Of a stretch of 22,560 nucleotides of DNA, positions 7,992 through 15,226 are shown in pieces; the first letter of the stretch is position 1; the number at the start of each line of letters is the position of its first letter. The stretch is from contig JAAZEC010000136.1 in NCBI GenBank assembly GCA_012512495.1, forward strand, positions 1-22,560, written 5' to 3'. The notes beneath the pieces were generated by a model, which was given only the letters and a program-made list of their open reading frames with translations, searched no databases and was not told where the DNA came from. Both the position numbers and the translations under genes were made by a program. This DNA comes from Erysipelothrix sp. (GTDB lineage: Bacteria; Bacillota_I; Bacilli_A; Erysipelotrichales; Erysipelotrichaceae).

Positions 7992-8326
7992 GCTTAATAA
8001 AAGAATTAGTAAATGTTATTGATCAATATCAAGGTGAAGATATCACCATCCTGGACATGAAAGAAGTGTCACCCTACATGGACTACATGATTGTGACCCA
8101 TGTTAGTAACCCACGCTTACTGAAGGCACTAGCAACGTATACCCAAGAGTTTTTGGATCAGAAACAGGTTCAGTATCGCCCCATGGAAGGGGATACGACC
8201 AGCCGTTGGCTTTTGATTGATGGCTATGAGGTCGTCATTCATCTCTTCTTGGAAGATGAGCGAAAGGTCTACAATCTCGAAAAGCTTTGGCGCGATTGCA
8301 TCGTCAGCATTGATTCTATCGCATGA
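7988..8326 (+). CDS. rsfS: Ribosomal silencing factor RsfS (YqeL)
   Basis: RsfS binds ribosomal protein uL14 and blocks joining of the 30S and 50S subunits, so it lowers translation under nutrient limitation. The 112-residue protein has the full family domain. Visible signatures are I-T-I-L-D-M near 19-24, the D-Y-M-I-V-T segment near 32-37, the R-W-L-L-I-D-G-Y-E-V-V-I-H near 73-85, and Y-N-L-E-K-L-W near the C-terminus. Length is normal. It overlaps both neighbours by four bases (ATGA junctions), matching the conserved nadD-yqeK-rsfS-yqeM order of Firmicutes. Confidence 0.96.
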   Translation: MSLIKELVNVIDQYQGEDITILDMKEVSPYMDYMIVTHVSNPRLLKALATYTQEFLDQKQVQYRPMEGDTTSRWLLIDGYEVVIHLFLEDERKVYNLEKLWRDCIVSIDSIA

Positions 8327-9018
8327 GGTACTATCCGCGCGTCTATGACGCCTTGTTTAGCGATCCTGAGGGCATGTCCCAGTATCATCGCTTCCTAGTG
8401 GAGCTTGGTGTTTCAGGTCCACTCTTGGATGTTGCGTGCGGGTCTGGTGATCTATTACTCCTTCTTCAAGAGAAGCTAGCGAGTGATGGTCTGGATATCG
8501 ATGAGGTGATGCTATCACAGGCGGCACAAAAAGGGGTGAAGGGTGAACTTTTTCAAAGGGATTTTACCTTACCCTGGGATATCGATAAGCAGTACCAGAC
8601 AGTCTTATGCCTTGGTGATTCTCTCAATTACCTTTCGAGTCTCGATCAGATCAGAGCTTTCTTTAACGAAGTCATGAAGCATCTTGGAAGTGATGGTAGA
8701 TTCGTCTTCGATATGCATTCAAAGGATCGTTTAGACGAGTTTGAAGAGGAGTATCTCGAGGAAGCAGTGGTTGATGATTTGGCACTCACTTGGAGTGTCA
8801 ATACCGTTCAGAATCAGCTGGTTCACCGTTTCTATTTCTATGATGGCAAGGATTATCCTTCGATTGAAGAAGTGGTTCAGACGGTGTTTGCTAGCGAAGA
8901 GATTGAAGCGTTGTTAGAAGAGGTTGGTTTTAAGTTTAGAGTCGTTACCGATTTTTCACTCGCTGGTTATCAGGTGGGGGAGAAATATTTCTATATCTGT
9001 GAAAGAGGGATTAAATGA
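8323..9018 (+). CDS. yqeM: YqeM-type SAM-dependent methyltransferase
   Basis: A 231-residue class I (Rossmann-fold) methyltransferase. Motif I is L-L-D-V-A-C-G-S-G-D near residues 34-43, with D36 and the G-S-G loop for S-adenosylmethionine. C-L-G-D-S-L-N-Y-L near 96-104 is the post-motif region, and D-G-R-F-V-F-D-M near 123-130 is the later strand. The N-terminal Y-Y-P-R-V-Y-D-A-L is typical of YqeM. The substrate of YqeM is not established, to my knowledge. Its stable place after rsfS and among ribosome-assembly genes suggests a translation-related or cofactor-related target, which is inference. It overlaps rsfS and mtnN by four bases each. Confidence 0.9.
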   Translation: MRYYPRVYDALFSDPEGMSQYHRFLVELGVSGPLLDVACGSGDLLLLLQEKLASDGLDIDEVMLSQAAQKGVKGELFQRDFTLPWDIDKQYQTVLCLGDSLNYLSSLDQIRAFFNEVMKHLGSDGRFVFDMHSKDRLDEFEEEYLEEAVVDDLALTWSVNTVQNQLVHRFYFYDGKDYPSIEEVVQTVFASEEIEALLEEVGFKFRVVTDFSLAGYQVGEKYFYICERGIK

Positions 9019-9689
9019 TTGCTATCATTGGCGCTATGGACGAAGAGGTCAGTGCCTTACTCAAATACTATCCAAATGCGCTCCCACAAGAGAGAAAAGG
9101 GGTCACTTATTACGAGAATGATGAGATCATTATCGCTAAGAGTGGCGTAGGGAAGGTCGATGCTGCTTATACGACCGCTTTTTTGCTGAATAATTTTAAG
9201 ATTGATTTTGTCATTAATATCGGTTCGGCAGGCGGACTTCAAACAAACCAGCAAGTGGGCGACATTGTTATTGCCGATAAACTGTCCTATCATGATTTTA
9301 TCCTTGATAGCAGTGCTGAACACTTGGGTGGACTCCGTCATACCTATGCTCCCACTTCGATTGATCTTAATTTGACGAAAGAAATTCTCGATGAATTGAA
9401 TCTTAGGTACCATGTCGGTTGGGGAGTGAGTGGCGATCAGTTTATTACCACAAGCGCGCAAGTGTCATTTCTTAAGGAACACTTCCCATTAGCGCTTTTC
9501 TGTGAGATGGAAGCAACCGCGATAGCTCAGGTGTGTACGAGGTTTCAAACACCCTTTATTATCCTTCGCTCACTATCAGATATCGCAGTGCTCGATGGCA
9601 ATGATATTGCCTTTAATGAATATTTGATTCATGCTTCTGAGCAAAGTGCTCAGATCGCTTCCGAGTTCATCAGACGAAGAGGGGTTTAG
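9015..9689 (+). CDS. mtnN: 5'-methylthioadenosine/S-adenosylhomocysteine nucleosidase
   Basis: MtnN (Pfs) cleaves adenine from S-adenosylhomocysteine, methylthioadenosine and 5'-deoxyadenosine. It recycles the by-products of methyltransferases such as the adjacent YqeM and of radical-SAM enzymes such as MiaB, encoded further along. The 224-residue protein starts I-I-G-A-M-D-E-E-V, giving the catalytic base corresponding to E. coli E12 (E11 here). I-N-I-G-S-A-G-G lies near residues 67-74, the ribose-binding M165-E166 pair is in E-M-E-A-T-A-I-A, and the catalytic D189 is in S-L-S-D-I-A. Length is normal. ATG overlaps the yqeM stop by four bases; the stop is TAG at 9687-9689. Confidence 0.96.
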   Translation: MIAIIGAMDEEVSALLKYYPNALPQERKGVTYYENDEIIIAKSGVGKVDAAYTTAFLLNNFKIDFVINIGSAGGLQTNQQVGDIVIADKLSYHDFILDSSAEHLGGLRHTYAPTSIDLNLTKEILDELNLRYHVGWGVSGDQFITTSAQVSFLKEHFPLALFCEMEATAIAQVCTRFQTPFIILRSLSDIAVLDGNDIAFNEYLIHASEQSAQIASEFIRRRGV

Positions 9690-9692
9690 TTT

Positions 9693-10097
9693 ATGAAACA
9701 GCTGTTTGTGACTATCGGACTCATTGCACTGATTGTGCTGTTTTTACTGTTCAATGTTATTGATCTAGTCGTTGGGCCCTCAAGGGCACAGGAACATGCG
9801 CTTAGAAATACGGTCACGTTGTTTGAAAAAGAAAACGATGAAGAAGTCAGTGAAATCTTGAATCGTTTTAGCTTACAACAGGTGTATGCGATCGTAAGGA
9901 TTGACGATAACATTGTTGTCTTATTGGCCGATGGGCAAGTGGTTAACCGGACGCCATACCAGGCTTTACCGGACACCATGTCGCATTATGGCTACTATGA
10001 GGAACAGGTTGTTTTTGTTAAGGTGGATGAAAATAGTGAAACCTACTATGATATGAATACCAATGAAGAGTTGTTTAGAATAGAAATGGGGGATTAG
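9693..10097 (+). CDS. TseB/YpmB-like membrane-anchored protein
   Basis: A 134-residue protein with one N-terminal membrane segment (about residues 4-27) after a short Met-Lys start, and no signal-peptidase or lipobox site that I can see. The soluble part (about 30-134), predicted extracellular, ends with Y-Y-D-M-N-T-N-E-E-L-F-R-I, a PepSY-like 'D/N-x-x-T-G-x-x' strand ending. Identification rests on topology and on position directly upstream of dnaD and nth, exactly where B. subtilis has ypmB (tseB). TseB is a cell-wall elongation regulator that works with PBP2A. Sequence similarity by eye is weak, so the function is tentative. aspB and asnS, which separate ypmB from dnaD in B. subtilis, are missing. 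The gene starts three bases after mtnN with GAAGAGGGG upstream. Confidence 0.6.
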   Translation: MKQLFVTIGLIALIVLFLLFNVIDLVVGPSRAQEHALRNTVTLFEKENDEEVSEILNRFSLQQVYAIVRIDDNIVVLLADGQVVNRTPYQALPDTMSHYGYYEEQVVFVKVDENSETYYDMNTNEELFRIEMGD

Positions 10098-10098
10098 T

Positions 10099-10584
10099 AT
10101 GTGGTGGAAGAAGCCTCACATTAATCGGCGAGATTGGATTATCGATCAGTTTGAACACTTGAACATCTCTCATCAAGAGATGGCGCTTTTGTTGATGATC
10201 GATTTGTTGAATCAGCAACAGGAAACAATCAGTCCGTCTTTATTGGCTAAGAAACTAGCCATTACGGATCAGGAGCTGGATACCTTGTTGCACCGTTTAA
10301 TGAGCAGAAACATGGTCGATATTTTGACCAATAACCATGAGGTTACCTTCAGCATTGATGGGGTCTTTGTGCAAAGTAGCCCTTATGATGAACTAACCCA
10401 TGATCTACTGAGTGCTTTTGAAAAAGAGTTTGGTAGACCGTTAAGTGCAGCGGAAATGTTGAAGCTTAATGATTTGAGTGCGCATTTTGATGAGAAAATC
10501 ATCATCTATGGTCTGAGGGAAGCCATCATTAACCAGAAGCTTTCTATGAATTACATTGAGAGAATTGTCAGGTCTAAGAAATGA
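10099..10584 (+). CDS. dnaD: Short DnaD-like replication initiation protein
   Basis: DnaD acts in loading the replicative helicase at oriC and during replication restart in low-GC Gram-positive bacteria. The 161-residue product has an N-terminal winged-helix (DDBH1) domain (about 1-95: I-S-H-Q-E-M-A-L-L, then a S-L-L-A-K-K-L recognition-helix region). A DnaB_2/DDBH2 domain (about 103-156) follows, with F-E-K-E-F-G-R-P-L-S, E-M-L-K-L-N and A-I-I-N-Q-K-L-S-M-N-Y-I. It is about 70 residues shorter than B. subtilis DnaD (232). It ends just after the last DDBH2 helix and lacks the C-terminal tail implicated in DNA binding. The stop overlaps the nth start (ATGA), so the short end is not caused by the window edge, and no obvious frameshift is seen. 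Neighbour nth supports orthology with dnaD. Confidence 0.88.
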   Translation: MWWKKPHINRRDWIIDQFEHLNISHQEMALLLMIDLLNQQQETISPSLLAKKLAITDQELDTLLHRLMSRNMVDILTNNHEVTFSIDGVFVQSSPYDELTHDLLSAFEKEFGRPLSAAEMLKLNDLSAHFDEKIIIYGLREAIINQKLSMNYIERIVRSKK

Positions 10585-11222
10585 AGCCTGTTGAAATACT
10601 GGATGAACTAGAAAAACTTTATCCTGATGCCTGGTGTGAGCTGGTCCATCGCAATGCCTATGAACTGACGATCGCGGTATTGTTATCGGCTCAGACCACT
10701 GACATTTCTGTGAATAAAGTCACTCCTGTCCTGTTTGAGAAATATCCTAGCGTTTATGAGCTGGCTCAAGCGGATTTGAAGGATGTGGAAGCTATCTTAA
10801 AATCGCTGGGTCTCTATCGCAATAAGTCTAAGAATATTATCTTGTTGGCTCAACAAGTCATTGAATCCTTTGGTGGCATCATTCCGGATAATCAGGAAGA
10901 CTTGATGACACTGGCAGGTATTGGTCGTAAGAGCGCAAACGTCGTGGTCTCCTGTTGGTATGGCGTTCCGGCTATCGCTGTTGATACGCATGTCTCTCGC
11001 GTCAGTAAACGCCTGCGGCTTGCCTATGCCAATGATGATGTGGAAGCCATTGAGAGGAAACTGAACAGAAAGTTCCCCAAACTAAGATGGTCGAAAGCAC
11101 ACCATACCATGATTTTCTTTGGACGGTATCGCTGTAAGGCTAAAAAGCCCGAATGCCTTGGTTGTCCCTTTACTTCCTTCTGTCGGGAGTATCCGTTTCA
11201 AAAATATCGTTTTGAAAATTAA
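10581..11222 (+). CDS. nth: Endonuclease III (Nth)
   Basis: A bifunctional DNA glycosylase/AP lyase that removes oxidised pyrimidines in base excision repair. The 213-residue protein has the helix-hairpin-helix L-A-G-I-G-R-K-S-A-N with catalytic K117. The aspartate D135 is in A-V-D-T-H-V-S-R. The C-terminal [4Fe-4S] cluster has C185, C192, C195 and C201, with the canonical spacing CX6CX2CX5C. The N-terminal L-L-S-A-Q-T-T-D region is also typical. It overlaps dnaD by four bases as the last gene of the long forward run, and its TAA stop touches the base of a strong hairpin terminator. The dnaD-nth order is conserved with B. subtilis; ponA follows there too but here is on the opposite strand. 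Confidence 0.97.
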   Translation: MKPVEILDELEKLYPDAWCELVHRNAYELTIAVLLSAQTTDISVNKVTPVLFEKYPSVYELAQADLKDVEAILKSLGLYRNKSKNIILLAQQVIESFGGIIPDNQEDLMTLAGIGRKSANVVVSCWYGVPAIAVDTHVSRVSKRLRLAYANDDVEAIERKLNRKFPKLRWSKAHHTMIFFGRYRCKAKKPECLGCPFTSFCREYPFQKYRFEN

Positions 11223-11259
11223 AACACATCAGATCCAAATAAGATCTGATGTGTTTTTT
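11221..11259. terminator. Strong bidirectional terminator between nth and ponA
   Basis: Fifteen-base perfect arms (11221-11235 and 11243-11257; core ACACATCAGATC) surround a 7-base loop CAAATAA, followed by T to 11259. On the minus strand the same hairpin ends in TTTT from the complement of 11221-11224. It lies exactly between the convergent stops of nth (11220-11222) and ponA (11263-11265). Confidence 0.92.
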
Positions 11260-11262
11260 GTG

Positions 11263-14211
11263 TTATCTGGTTTCAGCCTGTACCGTAAGAACATAATTGC
11301 TAGAGGCTAGCTCACTCAAGAGGAAGGTTCCTGTTGAGGAAGCGTTGAATGTCTTACCTCCAACGGTAAAGGAGGTGATGGTCGCGTTGTTGTCTACATC
11401 TGCTGGGATGGTAATCTTGTTACGGAACTGGTTCCGTACTGCACTAACCCTTTGATTGATAATGTTGGCTGAGTTGATTTCTTGATCGAAATACTCAACG
11501 GTGAAGGTTGAAGCATCGAGTTGAGTTTTCTCAACGCTATCCTTATTGGAGAAATCAGGGGAAACCTTGCTGATTTTGCCGACTTGATCACTTCGGCTAG
11601 GTGTTGTCATCTTTAAGCTATAGTTTGCTGTGGAGTTGGTTTCGATCCATTTAGTGAAATCTGAAACTGGTAATCCAGCGAAACGAGGGAAGACTAAGGA
11701 AGCTTCACCGCTGTTGATGGTCTCACAGACTTCGTTTGAGCGGATGTCATCGTTCTTATCCCAACGGTAGAAGGAACAGACCTGAATATTCTGATTGGCT
11801 TGAACATTACTGAGTCGAACTTCTCTGGAATTCTTTTCGTCGACCACGGTCTCAACGACAGCACCATTGATCTTGACTTCGGTTCCATAGCGCACGGCTC
11901 CAAAGATCCATGAAGGGTCAAAAGCACGGCGACCGGTTCGGGTCAAGGTGGCACCACTGGCATTGGTTGCGCTCATTTCCTTGGTGTCTTCTGCGACGAC
12001 CAGCATGTCTTGATCAGGATAAGGCGTCATCGTGATATTCAGTTCCAGTCCGCCAAGGAATAGCTTGCTGGAGGTGACTGTTTGGGTTGCTAAGTTATCG
12101 AGTTCAGGAGCGGCGTAGTCTGTCAAAGTCGCATATTCAGACTTGACTAAGCTTGTTACAATCAGACTTGAATCCATACCTTCGATAGGTCTTGCGTAAG
12201 GGAAGACACCCTTAATATGTGTAATGCTGGTAACGCCAGCAGGACGAGGAATAGCAGTCGGTGTATAGGTAGGTTCAAGGGCATCTAGGAGGTAATTGGC
12301 CATCGCAGCGGTTAAATCACCGGCAGCGACAGGGTTCTTCAGGTAGTCACCCTCACTGGAACTATCATAACCATACCAGATAGCGTTAGTGTATTGAGAG
12401 GTCGAAGCTACAATCCATGAATCCTTACCAGCTCCTTCAGGAATGCCAACATTGACGAAGGTAGCATCGTGGTCAGTCGTACCGGTCTTACCATAGACTG
12501 GGTAGCCTTGTTTTAATCGGGTTGCTGAAGTACCACCGGAAATAGGGGCATTGACAGCTTCACCCATGGTGTAAGCTGCTAGGTAAGCAGCTTCTGCTGA
12601 AATCGCATTCGTCTCAGCATATTGAGGAATAATTGGATCTTGTCCTTCAATTTCAATTCGTGTAATCGTGTGAGGTTTAATGTAGTTACCTTCGTTGATA
12701 ATGGTCGCGTGTGATGAAGCGACTTCAACGGTTGAGGCTTGGAAGTTGGCTGAACCGATCGCATAACCTAGCGAGAAGTTCTCGGCCGTTTTGTCACTGA
12801 AGCCAATGTTCTTAAGGTATTGTATGACATAGCTATAGGAAGTAGCGCGTGTGACTTCTTCAAGGGCTTTGATGGCTGGAATGTTCAGCGATCCGATAAC
12901 CGCATCTTTAATACTGACATCCCCTCTGAAGGTTCGGGAGAAGTTGTTTACAAAGTTACCGCCCGCATACGCGTAAGGTCCATCCTCTATAATATGCTCG
13001 GTCGAATAACCGAGGTTTTCAAATGCTAGAGCATAAGAGAGGACTGCCTTCATGGATGATCCCGGTTGACGGTAAGCATCGGTGGCTCTATTGAAGCCCC
13101 GTTGGACTTGTTCTTCGTCAGGGCGTCCACCACCAATGGCGACAATTTCACCTGTTTGATTGTTCAAGGTTACTAAAGCGACTTGCACCTTTTCATCATC
13201 AAAGTTAACGACATCACCATTTTGAATCTCTTCAATTGCGATCTGTTGGCTAGGAACTAAGGCTGTATAGATGTCCATGCCACGAGAGAATGGATTGACT
13301 CCCGTTAACTCTGTTACTTCATTAATAACCGTGTCGATATAATGAGGATAAATGTAATCGTTAGCACGATAGTCTTCATTGTTTACGAGTTGATCTTCTA
13401 AGTTGATTGATTGGGCTAAGGCATTTTCTGTGGCTGTAATATATCCATGACGTTGCATCATGTTTAATACTTCATTTCGCCGTATTGTGCCTGCTTCGAG
13501 GTTTTTAAAGACATTCAATGCGCTTGGCGCATTAATGACACCTGCTAAGTAAGCTGATTCTGAGAGATTCAGTTCACTAACTTCTTTGCCGAAGTAATAC
13601 TCAGCAGCTTTGCCAACACCTACGGAACTTGGAACACCGAAGTTAATCTTATTGAGATACATCTCAAGAATTTCTTCTTTTTCCATTTCCTTTTCGAGGT
13701 CGATGGCCATGGAAATTTCTTGAACTTTACGTTCAACCGTATTAGGAGCTAGTTCGTCCTCTGTCACAAAGAACGAGTTCTTTATGATCTGCATCGTAAG
13801 GGTCGAAGCACCAGTTCCAAAGATGTCACCTGAGCGAATGTTGTTAATGACAGCCGCAATGAATCGGGAAATGTCGAAGCCCTCGTGTTCAAAGAAACGA
13901 GAGTCTTCAATCGAGACAAATGCATCGATTAGGGATGCTGGCATTTCCTCAAACTTGATATTATCGGACAGTTTATAGCCGATTTCAGCAATCATGTTGC
14001 CCTCGCTATCAAAAATCCTTGACGATTCTTCCGTTGTGAGTTGATTGATATCCAGTTCGGGATGGTCGTCAATCATTGCCTTCATATCTGTAAACAGCAT
14101 CGACAAGACGATACACGCTACAACAATAATTGTCACAAGGACGGTGGCTACCGTTCTTCTAACTATAAAGAGTTTTTTCTTTACTTTAGGTTTAGTTGTT
14201 TTCTTACTCAT
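11263..14211 (-). CDS. ponA: Class A penicillin-binding protein (PBP1-type) with long C-terminal extension
   Basis: A bifunctional peptidoglycan glycosyltransferase/transpeptidase of 982 residues. It has a basic cytoplasmic start, one membrane anchor (about 19-40), and a GT51 domain (about 60-235) with catalytic E102 in E-D-S-R-F-F-E-H-E-G and the T-G-A-S-T-L-T-M-Q segment. The transpeptidase domain (about 340-645) has S385-x-x-K388 (R-Q-P-G-S-S-M-K), S441-L-N443 and K575-T-G577. About 330 residues follow the catalytic core. Residues about 845-910 look like a degenerate PASTA domain (G-L-P-V-S-D-F, then K-V-S-P-D and F-T-V-E-Y). The rest is beta-rich and Thr/Ser-rich, with two cysteines (C812, C829). 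The gene is in operon with recU, which overlaps it by eight bases, as in B. subtilis. It is direct evidence for a peptidoglycan wall in this lineage. Confidence 0.95.
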   Translation of the reverse strand: MSKKTTKPKVKKKLFIVRRTVATVLVTIIVVACIVLSMLFTDMKAMIDDHPELDINQLTTEESSRIFDSEGNMIAEIGYKLSDNIKFEEMPASLIDAFVSIEDSRFFEHEGFDISRFIAAVINNIRSGDIFGTGASTLTMQIIKNSFFVTEDELAPNTVERKVQEISMAIDLEKEMEKEEILEMYLNKINFGVPSSVGVGKAAEYYFGKEVSELNLSESAYLAGVINAPSALNVFKNLEAGTIRRNEVLNMMQRHGYITATENALAQSINLEDQLVNNEDYRANDYIYPHYIDTVINEVTELTGVNPFSRGMDIYTALVPSQQIAIEEIQNGDVVNFDDEKVQVALVTLNNQTGEIVAIGGGRPDEEQVQRGFNRATDAYRQPGSSMKAVLSYALAFENLGYSTEHIIEDGPYAYAGGNFVNNFSRTFRGDVSIKDAVIGSLNIPAIKALEEVTRATSYSYVIQYLKNIGFSDKTAENFSLGYAIGSANFQASTVEVASSHATIINEGNYIKPHTITRIEIEGQDPIIPQYAETNAISAEAAYLAAYTMGEAVNAPISGGTSATRLKQGYPVYGKTGTTDHDATFVNVGIPEGAGKDSWIVASTSQYTNAIWYGYDSSSEGDYLKNPVAAGDLTAAMANYLLDALEPTYTPTAIPRPAGVTSITHIKGVFPYARPIEGMDSSLIVTSLVKSEYATLTDYAAPELDNLATQTVTSSKLFLGGLELNITMTPYPDQDMLVVAEDTKEMSATNASGATLTRTGRRAFDPSWIFGAVRYGTEVKINGAVVETVVDEKNSREVRLSNVQANQNIQVCSFYRWDKNDDIRSNEVCETINSGEASLVFPRFAGLPVSDFTKWIETNSTANYSLKMTTPSRSDQVGKISKVSPDFSNKDSVEKTQLDASTFTVEYFDQEINSANIINQRVSAVRNQFRNKITIPADVDNNATITSFTVGGKTFNASSTGTFLLSELASSNYVLTVQAETR

Positions 14212-14797
14212 GGGTCATGACTCCTTTTTTTTGAAGACTCGCTTCAATTCCACCGATGTAATCACAAGGCTTTAAAAACGTTGTTTTACACAGGTAGGCA
14301 TTCTCTTTGATCCATTCATAGGGAATCGATCTCATTTTAACTTCATTAAGATACCTTTCAAAACTTTCAAACTCCAGTAGATAGGTTTCATCATAAACAC
14401 TGAAACGAATGATAAGGTATGCATGTCCTTTATGATAACTTACTTGACGCAAATGTTCAATCTGATGCTCGTGGATCGTCTTCAAGGGGATCCGCGTCTT
14501 ATTCTTAGTCGATTTCGCTTCAAAGTCAATCGCAAAGCCTTTATAGACACCATTGTAGTCGGTGGTGGAAGCTTGTTTGTAATAGGCTTCCACAATCTTG
14601 GCCTTAGAACGGGCAGGATATTCCACTTTGACGATCTGAATTGGGGTCGGCTTCTTGTAAATCAAGGCGACACCGTGTTGGCGATAAAAGAGATTAGTCT
14701 TGTTTAAATCATCTTCCAAGGATGAACCAAGGTTAGCTTTTTCAACAAATTTCTGACGCTGTTCGACAGCTTTTTTCCCATTAGGATAATTAATCAT
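14204..14797 (-). CDS. recU: Holliday junction resolvase RecU
   Basis: RecU cuts Holliday junctions during recombination and chromosome segregation and works with RuvAB and RecA in Firmicutes. The 197-residue protein starts with the family's N-Y-P-N-G-K region. It has N-L-G-S-S-L-E near residues 22-28, K-K-P-T-P-I-Q-I-V-K-V near 48-58, and the nuclease core S-T-T-D-Y-N-G-V-Y (D80) followed by I-D-F-E-A-K with D91, E93 and K95. Length matches the family. The 3' end overlaps the ponA start by eight bases, so the two genes are probably translationally coupled. The start ATG at 14797 has GGTGAT a few bases upstream. It is divergent from gpsB across about 115 bases. Confidence 0.97.
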   Translation of the reverse strand: MINYPNGKKAVEQRQKFVEKANLGSSLEDDLNKTNLFYRQHGVALIYKKPTPIQIVKVEYPARSKAKIVEAYYKQASTTDYNGVYKGFAIDFEAKSTKNKTRIPLKTIHEHQIEHLRQVSYHKGHAYLIIRFSVYDETYLLEFESFERYLNEVKMRSIPYEWIKENAYLCKTTFLKPCDYIGGIEASLQKKGVMTHE

Positions 14798-14812
14798 CGT
14801 ATCACCAGCTCT

Positions 14813-14818
14813 ATTATA
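14813..14818 (-). promoter_or_regulatory. recU-ponA promoter -10
   Basis: The minus strand reads TATAAT (complement of ATTATA at 14813-14818), about 15-20 bases before the recU start codon. I see no good -35 at 17-base spacing; the region upstream is A/G-rich. It is divergent from the gpsB promoter 50 bases away. Confidence 0.5.
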
Positions 14819-14846
14819 TCAAATAAACCAACTCTTTTTCTTACTT

Positions 14847-14875
14847 TTCAAAACCCGCATAGAGTATGATATAAT
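14847..14875 (+). promoter_or_regulatory. gpsB(-rnpB) promoter with extended -10
   Basis: TGA-TATAAT (14867-14875) is a perfect extended -10, with TTCAAA at 14847-14852 as a four-of-six -35 at 17-base spacing. The ATG of gpsB lies 36 bases after the -10, preceded by GAGGGA. This is also the nearest clear promoter upstream of the RNase P RNA. Confidence 0.75.
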
Positions 14876-14911
14876 AATGTAGCTTATGAGATAGAATGCT
14901 GAGGGATAAGA

Positions 14912-15226
14912 ATGAAGCAATTACACTTAAGTTCACAGAAAATATTTGACAAATCGTTTAATGTCGATTTCAAAGGATACACTCCAACTGAAGTAGACAG
15001 CTTTTTGGACCTCATTATTCAGGATTATGAGAACTTCGAAACAGAGCTGAAGACTCTTCAGGAAAAAGTTGAGCACTATGAACAAATTATTTCTGAAATG
15101 TCACAAGCCAATCAAACACTTCAAGGCAAGTTAAGTTCGATTCAACAACAAGAGGGTGGCAATGGATCAATGATTGATTTGATTCGCCGCGTATCTCGTT
15201 TAGAAGAAATTGTTTTAAAGGATTAA
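14912..15226 (+). CDS. gpsB: Cell-division/elongation coordinator GpsB (DivIVA family)
   Basis: GpsB is a small DivIVA-like coiled-coil protein that docks class A PBPs and other division proteins and balances septal and lateral wall growth. The 104-residue protein has the DivIVA N-terminal domain (I-F-D-K-S-F near 11-16, F-K-G-Y-T-P-T-E-V-D-S-F-L-D near 20-33). A coiled coil spans about 36-80. The short C-terminal helix I-D-L-I-R-R-V-S-R-L-E matches the GpsB hexamerisation helix rather than full-length DivIVA (about 160+ residues). B. subtilis also has gpsB (ypsB) beside rnpB and near recU-ponA, which supports the call, and the adjacent PBP is its likely partner. RBS GAGGGA lies five bases before ATG. 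The stop codon overlaps the first helix strand of the RNase P RNA. Confidence 0.93.
   Translation: MKQLHLSSQKIFDKSFNVDFKGYTPTEVDSFLDLIIQDYENFETELKTLQEKVEHYEQIISEMSQANQTLQGKLSSIQQQEGGNGSMIDLIRRVSRLEEIVLKD

Noticed and set aside
9057..9461. Minus-strand open frame of 134 codons inside mtnN
   Set aside because: The sense strand encodes a complete, motif-perfect MtnN. The antisense frame has no recognisable domain or start signals.
9686..9979. Minus-strand open frame of 97 codons inside the tseB-like gene
   Set aside because: The sense gene has correct operon spacing, ribosome site and a membrane segment. The antisense frame is Ser/Thr-rich noise.
11119..11310. Plus-strand open frame crossing the nth end and the terminator
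   Set aside because: It runs through the nth-ponA terminator hairpin and overlaps nth's cluster-binding region out of frame.
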